In this document: one piece after another, positions 22,798-35,540 of the stretch
Layout of the letters: each line of letters begins with the position of its first letter
Numbering within the stretch: the first letter of the stretch is position 1
Assembly (NCBI GenBank): GCA_021397845.1
Contig: CM038045.1
Coordinates: forward strand, 124,292,496 to 124,356,495
Direction: 5' to 3'
DNA from: Areca catechu
Taxonomy: Eukaryota; Streptophyta; Magnoliopsida; Arecales; Arecaceae
Length of the DNA stretch: 64,000 nt
Translations under genes and position numbers: made by a program
The notes under the pieces: generated by a model
Told to the model about the DNA's origin: nothing
The model's database searches: none
What the model saw: the letters and a program-made list of their open reading frames with translations, nothing else

Positions 22798-24217
22798 TGA
22801 TGCAGGAGGAGTAGGGCTAGAGATGCTAGAATGGATGCTTATGATGCAAAGGGATTTTTATAGTGATGAGTTTTAGATGTTTTTAAAGGGTTTTGATTCT
22901 CGATCACAAACAAAGACTAGAAATAGGAGAAACTGAATAATAGAAACCTATACTAGCAAATCAAGTCCCTAAATAGTGAAAACGAGAACAGGATCTCGGG
23001 ATTAAGAAACCCCGGCAGGACTAAGCTCGATACACAATACCTACTTAGGAGATAGGGGCAAACCTCACACGTCTGAAGTGCCCGATGCAGAGATCGCTCA
23101 ACTCGGTCGATGCAGCCTGGATGCCCGAGCAGTCAAACCCGCGGATGCGCCGGCTTTCGGTCGGGTGGTCGCGATGGCAAAGCAGACCGTCTCCGGTGCC
23201 CGTGATACCAAGGAAGACCTGTAGGCAAGCAAAGTAGGGATTAGCGGAGTGGAGAGAAGTATCGAAATGAAACTATGGTAGGGTTGAGAAGGGGCTTCGA
23301 GCCCGGTGTCCGGCTGGATTGCATAGTTGAAGAAAGAGATAACTTGGGGCCTCGCACCCCGCGACATCCTGGAGGATGAAGGAATGTGGCCTCACACCAC
23401 TCGACATCCAGGAGGATGAAGGACTTGCGACGCCCTGGGGCGATGGAAAGGTGGCCTCACACCACTCGACGTCCCTGGGGACGAAGGAAGCTTCACTCAA
23501 ACCTAGTCTAGGAGACAATGGTTGGAGGAGAAACAAACTCAGGCTCTTTTCATTTCATCATCAATTCCCTTACAATGGAGGGGGTTGGGTCCTTTAAATA
23601 GGCACCCAAGGCCCATTTGAATTCAAAACATTTCAAACCAAATTACAACCTAAAAGATGGCACCCACATGGATGGGGAGAGCTCTTCATGAAATCTTCAA
23701 TGCCCCATTAATGATGGATCATGGCATGATGTGGGGGAGGGAATAGGGGGATGATGTCTCCTCCTTCCAAGGTCGCCCAAATGAAAATGGTATGGAGGGG
23801 GCATGTGGAATGCATGAGGGGCGCCTCCTTGCTTCCTTCCTGGGATGCCCAAGTGGCAACTGATGTGGTGCCACATAGGTGGCTGAGGTGGCGCCTAGGT
23901 TGGCATCTTTCCAAGTGTAAGAGGTGGGTTAGCCCACAAGGAACTTGACTTGGTCTTGAAAGCCAGGTTGACTTCAATTGGGCTTGGGCCCAATCCAAAC
24001 TCAGACTCGAACCAAAAATAAATACAGGACCCATGACCTAAACTTAACCCAAATTGGTCAAGGTACAAGACTAAAACAAACTTAGACTAGGTACATGACT
24101 CAAAATTATAAAATTACTTTGGCTTATAGCCTTATTACAAGACACAAAGAAGTGGAACCCTAATCTGAGATCCACAGAGGGTTGAGGAGCCTCTGTCGGA
24201 TCCTGGTGCCCACACCA
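22798..24217 (-). repeat. Element E LTR
   Basis: 1420 bp with TGGTG..CACCA hairpin start and GCATCA end on the minus strand. Confidence 0.82.
23345..23495. repeat. Minisatellite in the element E LTR
   Basis: GGCCTCACACCACTCGACAT followed by a GGAGGATGAAGG segment recurs about three times with variable spacing. Confidence 0.75.
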
Positions 24218-24222
24218 TTTGG

Positions 24223-25228
24223 GTTAGGTCAAGTGTGCTTAAAATTGATTTTAGATGTAGTCTGGTCAGATCGATTCATTTGATAGTGAATCGATAAGTT
24301 TAGACCTAATTTGGCTCAGTGATGAGCCCAAATCATTAGATGACCTAATTGAATATTGTCAATCAATTGGTGTCTATGGAAGGTTTTGATCATGGTTTGC
24401 TAATTGGGGCTAACTCTTTCTTAACCAACTAGTTTGGTGGAAGAGGGTATATTAGCAGAACCCTTCTATGGATCAAATTGACTTGGCCAATTTGGTTGAT
24501 TAAGTTTTCAAAAGGGTCATTTTTTATTTGAGTTTACCCATGCTAGTTATATTAAGTCAGACATGAGATTGTGTTGACCTAATATAATTTTAGTCAGACA
24601 TGAGATTGTGCTGACTGAATGTAATTGGTTAGTCATGATTTGGCTGATCAATTTAGAAGAGACCTGAACCTAAGCTCCCAATAAATATTAAGTCATTGGT
24701 CTTCCACCATTGTAGGTGTATGGGTGTCCTACTGGTGTTGATTATTCTCGACTGGTTATAGTGGTCTAGTTGCATCGGGAAGACACAACCACCCTATTAG
24801 GCATGAGATGTTGCTAGGCACTGATGGGGTTGGGCCCAATAAATGGGCACGTTGAGGGACTCAATGACGGCTTTGTCTAGCAGGAATGGTGGGCCTGACT
24901 TAACTAATGATTAGACCAATAAACAGGCATGTTGAGGTTCCATGATTTAGAGACCAAGAGCTATAATTTGTATTAGATACATTGGACAAGAGTTGGCCAC
25001 TTATTGGTGTAGTGTGTTATTAATAACCAGATACGGTGAGGTGCCGCACATCGATGGGACTGTAGCATCCACTAGAAACCTAGAGTCGTAGGTTTTCGCA
25101 TCTCCACGGAGTGTGAGAGATCCGAGAAAATAGTGGGAGTTCTAAAATTATTTCTTAAAGACCCTAGAATAAGTTTTATAATTAAGTATAAAGCATCTAA
25201 TTATAATCTTCTACTCTTATAGTTAACC
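24223..25228 (+). other. Copia leader, second part
   Basis: Untranslated leader resuming after element E. It contains a local duplication of a TCAGACATGAGATTGTGCTGAC-like segment near 24560-24620. No ORF. Confidence 0.65.
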
Positions 25229-28200
25229 ATGTCTACTTCAAATCCCTTAGTCCGTATTCTAGAGACAAACTGACTAGTTGGCCTCAATTTTAAAGATTGG
25301 TTGAGAAACATCAAAATTATTTTGAGTTCTGAGAAGTTGGGCTATGTGCTTAACCAAGAACCCCCTGCCTTACCTGACCATCCAAGTGCTCGTCAGACGA
25401 CTACACATGAGAAATGGATGGAAGATGATAATAATGTTAACTGTTATATGTTGGCCTCAATGTCAAATGAATTGTAGAGCCAACATGAGGATATGCCAAC
25501 TGCTAAATCGATTCTGATTCACCTACAAGAGTTATATGGTGAACAAAGTCGGATTGCATGCTTCGAAGTGTCGAAAAGGCTTTTCAACAACAAGATGTGT
25601 GAACGGCAGTCAATGCACGATCATTGTTTGACAATGATCAAGGACATCGAACAGCATGAGAAGCTGGGCATTCCTATTCATAAGGAGCTTCAGGTGGATT
25701 TGATCCTCTAGTCCTTGACTAGTTCATATGCTTAATTTGTTATGAATTATAATATGAACAAGTTGAACTACACTTTGCCTGAATTGTTGAACATGCTAGT
25801 AAGCAATGAGGGGACCCTGAAGAGTTCAAGGGGCTCTATTTACTCTGTGGAACAGTCTTCCTCCAAAAGAAAGTCTACTTGGAAGAAGAAGAAACCTGCA
25901 AAGAAACAGAAGAAGGAAAGTAAAGAGAAGAAGAAGGACACTCCCAAGAAAGCCAAGGTTAGCAAAGGAAAATGTTTCCACTACAATATAGATGGCCACT
26001 AGAAAAGGAATTGTCCTCTCTACCTGGAATGCCTAAAGAAACAGAAGGAGGTTGCACCTTCTGAAGGTAAGCCTATACTCGTTATTGAATCTAACCTAAT
26101 AGTTTCATCTACTTCCAGTTGGATTTTAGACTCTGGCTCTAGTGCTCATAAATGCATTTCAATGCAGGGTCTAGAAAGAAGTAGAATGCTGAGAGAAGGT
26201 GAGATGGTCCTACTTGTCGGAAATGGAGCAAAAGTTGCTACTCAAGCCATTGGATCATATTCTCTGGTGTTACCTTTAAGGTTTAGATTAGTTCTTAGTG
26301 ATTATTATTTTGTGCCTGGAGCTAGTAGAAATTTGATTTCTGTCTCTGTGCTAGCATAGGAAGGATTTGAATTTATATTCAATAAAGACTTTTGTAGTAT
26401 TTATTTGAGAAATAAATTGGTTGCAAAAGCTATTTTAATTGACAATCTCTATCATTTGCATGCCGATGCATCTTTGAACATTAATAAGAAAATTAAAGTG
26501 AATTCTATAGGACATAAACATCCTAGAGATGACCTAAATGTGAAATACATGTGGCACCTAAAGCTTAGTCATATAGGTGAAGACAGAATAAACAAACTAG
26601 AAAGGGATGGGATCATAGATTCAGTTAATTCTAAATCATACCCACCTTGTGAGTCATGTCTTCAAGAAAAAATGACCAAGTTACCCTTTATAGGACATGG
26701 GGAGAGGGCTATATAATTACTTGCCCTGGTACACACTAATGTGTGTGGTCCATTTGATGTGAAGTCTAAAGATAGTTTTTACTACTTCATAACTTTTACT
26801 GATGATTGTTCATGGTATGGTTATGTATTTCTTATGAGACACAAATCTGAAGCTTTTGAAAAGTTCAAGGAATTCAGACATGAGATAAAAAAATAAATAG
26901 GTAAAACTCTTAAGGTTCTTCGATCAGATCGGGGAGGAGAATACCTTAGTAGAAAATTTTTAGGTTATCTTAAGGATAATGGCATAGTCTTATAATGGAC
27001 TCCACCAGGTATGCCTCAACTTAATGGGGTGTTTGAGAGGAGAAATAGGACATTATTAGATATGGTCCGATCCATGATGAGCTTCACTGACTTGCTCTTT
27101 GAGGATATGCCCTACAAATTTCAATTTATATTATAAATAGGGTTCCATCTAAATCTGTTCCTACCACACAATATGAGATTTGGCATGATAAGAAACCAAG
27201 TCTTTCTCATTTTAAGATTTGGAAATGTCCAGCTTATGTCAAAATACTAATGGCAGATAAGTTGGAATCTAGATCTGTGAAAGCTCAGTTTATAGGATAT
27301 CCTAAAAAAACTTTAGGATATTATTTTTACCTTCCAGAAGATTATATGATTATGAGTAAACATGCCACATTTCTTGAAAAATAATTTATTCAGGAAGGTG
27401 ACAGTGGGAGGTTAATTGAGCTTGATGAGAAAGTCTCTGAAGAGTAGCCAGCTGGAAATCAGATCGAACCTAATCAATCAATACACATAAATGCTCTTCC
27501 ACCTCATAGGTCTATTAAAGTCTCCATACCTCCTGAAAGATACTTGGGTATGCTTACAGAGGATATAAAGAAAATGTTTCTTGTTGAGGACAAGGATCAA
27601 TTGATTGATCCTAAGACTTATAATGAGGCGATGTCAGACATCGACTCCGAGAAATGGTTGAATGCTATGAAGTCAGAAATTGATTCAATACATTCTAACC
27701 AAGTTTGGTCCTGAGTGGATCCACCAGAGGGTATTATACCTATTGGTTGTAAATGGATCTATAAAAGGAAAATATGTGCAGATAGTAAGGTAGAGACCTT
27801 TAAAGCAAGGTTGGTGGTGAAAGGGTATAGTCAACGTGAAAGCATTGACTATCATGATACCTTTTCACCAGTAGCTATACTGAAGTCCATCCGTATATTG
27901 CTTGCAATTGTAGCATATCATGATTATGAGATATGGCAGATGGATGTGAAAATTGCATTCCTGAATGGATATCTTGAAGAAGATATCTATATGGAGCAGC
28001 CTTTGGGTTTCATTTTCATTGATGAAAATCATAAGGTCTGCAAGCTGCATAGATCAATCTACGGATTGAAGCAAGCTTCTCGGAGTTGGAATACTCATTT
28101 TGATGATATAATCAAATAATTTGATTTTATCAAAAATGAGGATGAGCCATATATTTATAGGAAGGCCAGTGGAAGGGCAGTGACATTCCTCATATTATAG

Positions 28201-29155
28201 GTGGATGATATCCTCCTTATTAGGAATGATATTCCCATGTTGACTTTGGTCAAAAGTTGGTTATCTAAGGAATTTTCTATGAAAGACTTTGGTGAAGCAT
28301 CTTATATTTTGAAAATTAAGGTCTATAGAGATAGATCTAATCGGATGCTTGGCCTTTTACAAAAATTGTGCATAGAGGAAGTGCTGAAAAGGTTCAGCAT
28401 TGAGAACTCTAAAAGAGGATTGTTACCTCTTCGGCATGGTGTTAATCTCTCCAAGAAAATGTGTCCTAACACACCTGAAGAGATTCAATGCATGAGCAAG
28501 ATTCCATATGCTTCGATAATTGGAAGCCTTATGTATGTCATGTTGTGTACTCGACCTGATATAGCTCTTGCTGTGAGTGTCACGAGTAGATATCAGAAGA
28601 ATCTGGGTGAAGAACATTGAATAGCTATGAAGAACATTCTTAAGTACTTGAGAAGGACTAAAGATTTGTTCTTAGTCTTTGGAGGGAGTTCAGAAATTAG
28701 GGATAAAGGGATACACAGACTCAGACTTTATGTCTAATCCTAATGATAGAAAGTCTACATTAGGGTCTGTGTTTTCGTGCAATGGTGGGGCAACTAGTTG
28801 GAAAAGTTCCAAGCAGCCCATCATAGCAGATTCAATAATGGAAGCAAAGTACATCATTGCCTCTAAAGCTATAAAAGAAGCCTTCTAGTACAAAAAGTTC
28901 ATTGTGGAGCTTGGAGTGATGCCATCTGATGCCATCCCCATATATTGTGACAATAATGGTGCAATAGCTCTTGCTAAGGAGCCCAGGTCTCACCAGAAGT
29001 CTAAGCATATTAAGCGGCGGTTTCATATCATACGCGACTACCTCGAAAAGAAATATGTTGAGGTGCGAAGAGTAGACTCCACAAACAACATGGCAGACCC
29101 ACTAACTAAGACTTTGAGCCAACAAAAGGCTGAAGTCCACTTTGAGAAAATGTGA
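25229..29155 (+). pseudogene. Copia gag-pol polyprotein, decayed
   Basis: Domains in order: gag (ATG 25229; NFKDWLRNIKIILSSEKLGY) with a Lys-rich tail; a zinc knuckle near 25970 reading CFHYNIDGH-stop-KRNC, so one Cys is Tyr and a Trp is a stop; protease region near 26115 (WILDSGSSAHKC); GAG-pre-integrase (MWHLKLSHIGEDRI, CESCLQEK); integrase (SDRGGEY, NGVFERRNRTLLD); RT (IPIGCKWIYKRK, MDVKIAFLNGYLEED, SIYGLKQASRSW), where the usual YVDD reads stop-VDD at 28198-28209; RNase H (YTDSDF; CDNNGAIALAKEP) to 29155. At least ten nonsense codons and a frameshifted stretch near 27090-27300 make it non-functional. Confidence 0.92.
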
Positions 29156-29185
29156 CTTAGATATGTAGCCAATTGGCTTTAGTGC

Positions 29186-29196
29186 AAGTGGGAGAT
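29186..29196 (+). promoter_or_regulatory. Copia polypurine tract
   Basis: AAGTGGGAGAT abuts the 3' LTR start; primer for plus-strand DNA synthesis in this class. Confidence 0.8.
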
Positions 29197-31411
29197 TGTT
29201 AGATGTATGCCCTGAAAGCCATGTTGGCTTGATACATTGTAATTTTTAGAGCATTAACTTTGTACTTAATTCTTCTTTATTAATAAAGGACATTAGTTTC
29301 ATTCATATTGATGTGTCTATGAATCATCCATGGAGTTAATGGACAATGATACATATTCTCAAGAGTTGAGAATCTGAGACATGTGTCTTTATAAATTAAC
29401 TCCTAAAGGCTCCCGATTGTTGGAATATCATGAGGACAATGATTGATCCATTAAAATTGGTGCACAGATCACTTTTCTTTTAGGGTAGATGAGTCTCTAA
29501 CCTATAGTGTGGTGACACTGGAGTGGTAGTGCATGTAATTGATAGAGATCAACGGTATTGAGCGTGACATTGTACAGGAAGTTATATGGATGGCTACTTA
29601 CTTGTCGATAACTTCTTGATGCTGTAGTCATGTGAATAGTTCCTTGACCTAGAGTGTCTTGGCTACTCACAATAAGGTTGCTGTAGTTTGACAGCACAAT
29701 CACATGGTTCCTATCCATACGGGACCTTGTGGTGTTAGTTGGCTACAGTAAGTTTATTATAGGAGTAGGGTGTTCACTTGTAGGGATCTATCAGCCTTAG
29801 TAGTAAGGTATAATCCTATGCAAGCTTAATGAGACTAAGTCCTTAAATCTATGGCCATAGTAGGGTGATAATGAAAAGATGTTTTCATTAGTATCATAAT
29901 TGGACTTGAGTCCATTAGGTTAAGCATATGACTGATGGATTTGACGACTATCCATAACCAACATCATGTCAGGTTTTGATATAGGAACCGAATCACATGG
30001 TAACGACACCTAGGGGTTCCAATCTTATTCTGCTGGGTTTCCACTATATATTGCTAGGTATCGTTGGTGGATTATGAGAGCCCATTATGATCATTCTCGG
30101 ATCGATGATCCTAATTAGGATTGAGCTGAAATTATTTCAGTCCATCGAAAGGAGTTTCGATGATGTATAATGGAGATTATAGCATGTCTCATTACTAGAC
30201 AGGATAGGACCTAAGGGGTCACACACATTAGGAGCTCAAGTAACCAACTAGCAAATCAATTTGACCTAATTGTAAGTGTTACAATTAATATTTGATCTAA
30301 TTATAAATATTATAATTAATTGATTATGGATTAAATGTTAATTAAATTAAATTAGATTTAATTTAATTGAGTTAGACTCAGTTAATTAATTCTAATTCAA
30401 TCTGGTCAATGTCTGCTTTGAAATGGTTCGATCGGATTTAAAATCAGTTTCAGTTTGACTGTAAAATCACTTTGTTTGGACCAAGATCTAGAGTCCAGTT
30501 AGATTGGGACTCTCTCTCCTTGTCTCCCCTTCCCTCGACATGCCAAAGTGGGGCCCCATTTATTTTGTGCAACAAAACATGATGGGGCATGAAAGAGGAG
30601 AGCGTTAATTCATAATTGGCATGAAATGAGTTTAAGAGGAGGAGTCCTTCTATTTTACTCCTCTTAGTTTTCATCCAGATAAATTCAAACTCCTTTTATT
30701 TTGGCATGAAGGAATTAAAGAGGGGAATTCACCATGAAAATAAATAAGGAGAGGGGTTGGCCAAACTTGTGACTTCTCTTTTGGCATGAATTTTTTTTGA
30801 GCATCTCTCTCTTGGGCATCATATACCAGAGAGTCTCTCTCCTGGTTGCCAAGTTTTCTTCTCCTTTTATTTGTTCTTCCTTGTGGATCTTCAAGAGTGT
30901 TGAGAGGTCTTCTACATAAGAGGAAGAAGAGAGAAAAGGGTCCAAAGGTCTTTCATATCTAAGATTTGCAAGACAGAAGCCGAAAGCTGATCCAAATTCG
31001 GATCGGCATAGTTTTTAAAGCAGGCGATTTGCTGAAAGAGGAGAGGGCTGCAAGGATCTAGCAGTTCGGTGCCCTCTACGACTCATTTGCTAGAGCTTCA
31101 AGTGGATACCAGCAGAGGCCAGGCAATTGCATGGCTCCGGTAGAATCCTGGCTTTTCAGTAGTGGATCTGCATGCTTTTGAAGGCAATCCCGGATAGCGA
31201 TCCAGGTAAGTATTTTATGCTTAAAATATTTTTTATTTTAGATCTAATTTTTTTTCATGTTATGCAGCATGTTAGAAATTTATGATAAATAAATTAGATT
31301 TATTTATGATTTGCATGATTAGATATAAATTATTTTTGTATCTGCTTCCGCTGCGATAGGCTGCTAATGCCTGTTTAATTATAATTTCCTGTTCTTGGGA
31401 GAAAACCAACA
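29197..31411 (+). repeat. Copia 3' LTR
   Basis: 2215 bp, starts TGTTAGATGTATGCCCTGAA, ends GAAAACCAACA. The open frames inside (for example 30450-30945 minus) show no protein features. Confidence 0.88.
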
Positions 31412-32482
31412 AGCACAACTGATCTACTTTTAGCCTTATCCACTCTAAGCAAAGGAACCGTCTAAAACAGAAATGTCTCAATGATCTTGTATATGTATAC
31501 TATAATTTAAGGTTAAGGATAAAGTGCATTGAGAAAAAAGTTGAATTGAAATACTCTGACCCTATTACAAGTAATTATGTTGATGAGGAAGAAGATTCGA
31601 TGATCAGATGGGTCATGAGTCAGCAGCAGGAGCCAAAGCTTGATGAGTAGGATCGCCTCCTCGATTAGCTAGTTTTGTAGCTAATGAGACTGGGATGGAT
31701 GCTGAACAATGGGCAACAAGCAATATTCCTTATAAGACTCTAGCAGATACATCACATCATCTCTTCCTGTCATCTATTTGACCTAGAGATAGAAAAAAAT
31801 GAAAGACATTTGTATCTCTACTGGAACACTCAGTTTATTTAGATACAGACACTAGATATAGTAATGCTAATACTTCTTCAGATAATGAAAATCTAATGAT
31901 TGAGGGGCCTAGGATAGGAGACGTAGTCGCTATTCATCTTTGATTCACTAGGAGTCATAGTTTAGTTACATCACACAGGATATAGACCAGGTGCACCCAT
32001 TGGTAGAGCCCGTAGTGATACGATTCTATATAGGCAACGGACTTTACGAGATCATTCAAGACACAATGCAGTTGCAAATCTTGCACGTGGAATAAGATCC
32101 ATGGATGTATCAGGATTATCCTCGTATTTTGGATCATCTTATCTGTAGGCACTAGCAGCTTATGATCTATATAGATATAGATATGGATATGGTGCATCCG
32201 AGATATCATCTTAAAGTGGTTATTATTCCATGCAGTTCGGAGCATCTTACGGATCGGATTTTATCGCCGGTATATTTGGATGGATCCCTGCATGGTCATA
32301 TTATCAATCTCTAGATATCTCTCAGAGTCGGGACCTTAGCAAGGGATCTGCGATGAATTATGATCCATCATACATACTTCCTTGGATGAGCTTACAAGAT
32401 TATTATGCTATCTAGTTAGAGGGATTTACTGATCTTTCTACTAAGTACATTAATGATTATGAAATTTATGAATATCGATAAT
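31412..32482 (+). pseudogene. hAT-family transposase C-terminal remnant
   Basis: Plus strand in changing frames: KQRNRLKQKCLNDLVYVYYN, then LRLRIKCIEKKVELKYSDP and a DPIT...VDEEEDSMIRWV segment. This is the pattern near the C-terminus of plant hAT-like transposases. A low-complexity Tyr/Gly/Ser-rich tail follows to about 32480 (YGYGASEISS, GYYSMQFGASYG). Multiple stops. The copia element truncates its left side; dimerisation-domain residues further upstream are absent. Assignment is from pattern memory. Confidence 0.6.
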
Positions 32483-32829
32483 TGATCCTATTCTAAAATT
32501 GGTATGTAATTATATTTATATTTCACCTTTTACTTTAATAATTAATGGTAATCTTACTTTATAGAAATTTTTTAAAAAATAATATATCATGGCTAGAGGC
32601 TAGACAATATTTCATAGTATTTTGAAGTGATACAAATATCAATTAGCATCAACAAACATCTATTTAGACCTAAAAATATTTAATAAATCCTAAAAAGATA
32701 AAAAAATGGGCATGCTGATTCAGACCGGCATGCCTTATCATACCAAGTGTTGGTACGGTCTGTATCATACCATACCGGCTAACTACTGGGTCCTAGTACC
32801 GGTACCAGGAACTTTGCTTAAAATCATTC
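32483..32829. other. Spacer with GGTACC/ACCGG-rich patch
   Basis: AT-rich sequence, then a patch (32706-32820) with repeated TACCGGNACC and CATACCATACCGG motifs. No gene; origin unknown. Confidence 0.4.
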
Positions 32830-33765
32830 TTTTTTGTCAACACAATCCCGCACCAAATGTTTCTTGTCGCACTCAAAGCACATTCCAAATTTCTTGAAAC
32901 AAGAGCCATTATAATTCTACCACAGTAACCACAAGTCTCTGCTCTCTTGGTTTTGTTAGAGTTATTCTTTGAGTTTCCTTGCTGGTCATTTTGAATTCCT
33001 ACATGTTTGGGTCTTTTTTTATTACTCTCTTGTTTTGATCTTTTACTATCTGATATAACTTTTAAGCTTGTTCTAGCACATCTTTGTAGTCATTAAATAG
33101 GTGAGAAGACAAACAAGATCAAATCTCATATCTTAAACCTTGCTCAAATTTGTTAGCTTTGCTTTGTCCGGACTCCAAGAGCTGGGGGTAGAAACGGCCT
33201 AACTCATTGAATTTATTTGCATACTATAGTACTGTCATATTATCCTTTTGTCTCAAAGCCAAGAACTCATTCTCTTTTGCTAATTTCACTACTTTGGAAA
33301 ATATTGGTCATAAAATATTCTCTTAAACTCCTTTCATGTCAACTGGTCATCAACTTCCCATTGCAACTTTTATTACGGTCCACCAAAACTTGCCATTTCT
33401 TTTCAGCGTAGGTATGGCCAACCTGACCTTTACATCTTCGAGATACTGTGATGCATCAAACATCTTCTCCATTTCTTGAAACTAAGCCCAAAGGATTGGC
33501 TTCAACCTCAAATGGAGGTGGATTCAGCTTTTTGAACCTCTCATAGTATGACTAAAGATGGTGTAGGTCTGGGAGCAGCTTGCATTTGTTGCTATCATGG
33601 AAGAAGCTGGGCCACTACCTTGCATACTCTAACAATGTTTGGTCGAGTAGCTGGTGCATTAGGAGCCTGCTTAACTGGCTAGTTGGCATCTTCTCTTGTA
33701 GTCACTCTTGTTCCTCTTGTTGAAATAACTAAATTTGCTATGACTTCTTCCTCTTTGTTGCTCAT
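32830..33765 (-). pseudogene. Ty3/gypsy gag with zinc knuckle
   Basis: Minus strand, ATG near 33765. The retrotransposon gag domain is readable with a few stops: FKRIFYDQYFPKVVKLAKEN, then FLALRQKDNMTVLEYANKF-like and FNELGRFYPQLLESGQSKA, about 33360-33130. The zinc knuckle CFECDKKHLVRDC (CX2CX4HX4C, near 32845-32885) is intact. Pol is missing: the sequence ends abruptly at about 32830. It belongs to the element whose primer-binding site and LTR lie just to the right, giving LTR, PBS, gag on the minus strand. Confidence 0.8.
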
Positions 33766-33920
33766 TATCACCTATCAAAAGTACTAGCTTTAATCATTTT
33801 TTCTTAAATGAGCAATATAAAGGCTAAGAATACTTATCTGCTCAACTATACATGATCTAACTAAATAAGGTCTAATTACACATTACTAGACTTCAAGTTC
33901 AACCCATGAAGAAATATATT

Positions 33921-33932
33921 GCTTCGATACCA
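33921..33932 (-). promoter_or_regulatory. Primer-binding site of minus-strand gypsy element
   Basis: Plus-strand GCTTCGATACCA, i.e. TGGTATCGAAGC, close to the tRNA-iMet type, just outside the LTR end GGGGCATGAC. Confidence 0.75.
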
Positions 33933-34389
33933 TAAAAAGTCATGCCCCAAATCTAGGATATAACATGGTCATGCTATCGAGGGATACAACCTACAATAAT
34001 ACAAAGTTAATCATTCAAAATCTTAAATAAAAAAGATATCATAAATAAAATATAGTAAAGAGGTCCAACTCAAACTCATCAATTAAACCAATAGCAGTTT
34101 AAATTATCTAAACCCAAAACAAAGACCAATCCCAAGTCTTATAATTCCGAATTAGTTAACTACAAGTTCATAACATCCATAAAACAAATTTCAACTACAA
34201 AATTTCTAGGCTTGCTAACACAGACTCCAAGCCCGGATCACCCTTCATTACTAATTTTATTTGTCTATAAAAGAGAAAGAAAAACAAAAATGTATGAGCT
34301 ACACCAACTTAGTAAGAAAAACCTATATTTTTTTGTCAAATCAAGCATAAGTTTGAACATAATTTAATAAATCATTTAGAGAAGATTCC

Positions 34390-35107
34390 TTGAAGAGGCT
34401 AATGAATTATTGAGCATTTATTGAACACTTATTGAAGTGAAGTAAGAGAGCACTAGAGCTTTAAAGTCTGCCTTCAAGCCTGCAACCACTCTTACCAGAT
34501 GCTTGAAGCACCTTTTGAGGAAAGCAAGGAAGCCATTGAAGTGCATTCAGTGGATCTTCACTCGAGCTGCATTGGCAACCACCCAGATAACAGAGTTTGT
34601 CTTTATTGTTGCTTTTTTATTCTATCATTTAGAATATCTGGGTTATTGGTGAGCCCTGTTGTAAAAACCAAATAGGTTTCTTTGGTGAGCCTTTAAAACC
34701 AGAGTGTAGAGGTTTCTTTGGTGAGCCTATCTAAAAACCAAAGTGTAGAAGTTTTAGGTGAACTTGTAAAAACCTAGCTTGGGTTTCTTTGGTGAGCCTG
34801 GTTTCAAAAATCAAAGTGTAAAGGTTGAGATTGTGAGCCTGTAAAACAATCCGACTGTATTCCAATTTGGAGGATATAGTGGAAATCCCGAGTGGTGAAC
34901 TTGGATAGTGGACGTAGGAGCTGGGTTGCTCCGAACCACTATAAATATGCTTTATTTGTGTTGTGTTTGTTTATCTTTTAGCTTCTGCATTCATTCTCTG
35001 ATTTACACAGCACCTAACCACTAATTGAAATTACTTGTGTACATACTTGCAAAAATTTTGTAATTTTCAATTCACCCCCCTCTTGGGACTAAGCCACCTA
35101 GGCAACA
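34390..35107 (+). mobile_element. Copia LTR fragment nested in the gypsy LTR
   Basis: Plus-strand text typical of the R-U5 part of a copia LTR: AAATCCCGAGTGGTGAACTT, GTGGACGTAGGAGCTGGGTT, a CACTATAAATATGC segment and AATTCACCCCCCTCTTGGG, ending CAACA. It includes five degenerate GGTTTCTTTGGTGAGCCT repeats (34660-34830). The left edge and target duplication are not resolved. Confidence 0.55.
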
Positions 35108-35384
35108 AATAGAATCACAAACCAAATTATGCTCTTGCATATGCATAAATCATATAATTTACATAAACATGGTTTCCAATGCATAGTGTAAATAAATTCA
35201 TCAAGCATGCTAATTATATAAGAAAATCATAAAACCTATCATGCATGCATAATTCATCAATACTTTGTAAACATGGTTCCAAGTGTTTAGCATAAATCTT
35301 AAACTAGTCATTATTTAACCACATCATATTTTAATCATTTCTTTTAAATTGAATGCTAAGATCACTATTATACCTATTATAGGA

Positions 35385-35540
35385 TCATAATCGTTAAAAT
35401 ACCAACTACTATTATCCATTAGTAGGATTGTATACCAATTATTGTTATCCATTGGAAAGATCATATAACAACTATTATTACTTGTTGGTAGGGTCGTATA
35501 CTAACTACTATTATCCATTGGCAGAATCGTACATAGTAAT
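35385..35540. repeat. ~45-bp minisatellite
   Basis: About four units of ATACCAACTACTATTATCC followed by ATTGGTAGGATCGT within the gypsy LTR. Confidence 0.75.

Larger units (their letters stand above)
22768..24217 (-). mobile_element. Element E: internally deleted chromovirus-type element, minus strand
   Basis: TTTGG flanks it at 22763-22767 and 24218-24222. On the minus strand it has one full LTR (24217-22798, starts TGGTGTGGGCACCA, ends CCTGCATCA), four bases, a perfect primer-binding site (22793-22782), then TTTATTCCACATCA, whose CACATCA end looks like the last bases of the partner LTR. The whole interior and nearly all of the 3' LTR are deleted. LTR ends place it with A, C and D. Confidence 0.75.
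22111..31411 (+). mobile_element. Ty1/copia retrotransposon, 5' LTR truncated
   Basis: A 5' LTR stump, primer-binding site, roughly 1.6-kb leader (interrupted by the nested element at 22768-24217), decayed gag-pol in copia order (gag, protease, integrase, RT, RNase H), polypurine tract and complete 3' LTR. The 3' LTR ends inside a hAT remnant; the left side adjoins a foreign LTR-like block, so no target duplication can be read. Many nonsense codons show it is dead. Confidence 0.88.

Noticed and set aside
23098..24034. Minus-strand frames of 89-108 aa in the element E LTR
   Set aside because: They coincide with a GC-rich minisatellite inside an LTR; no protein features.
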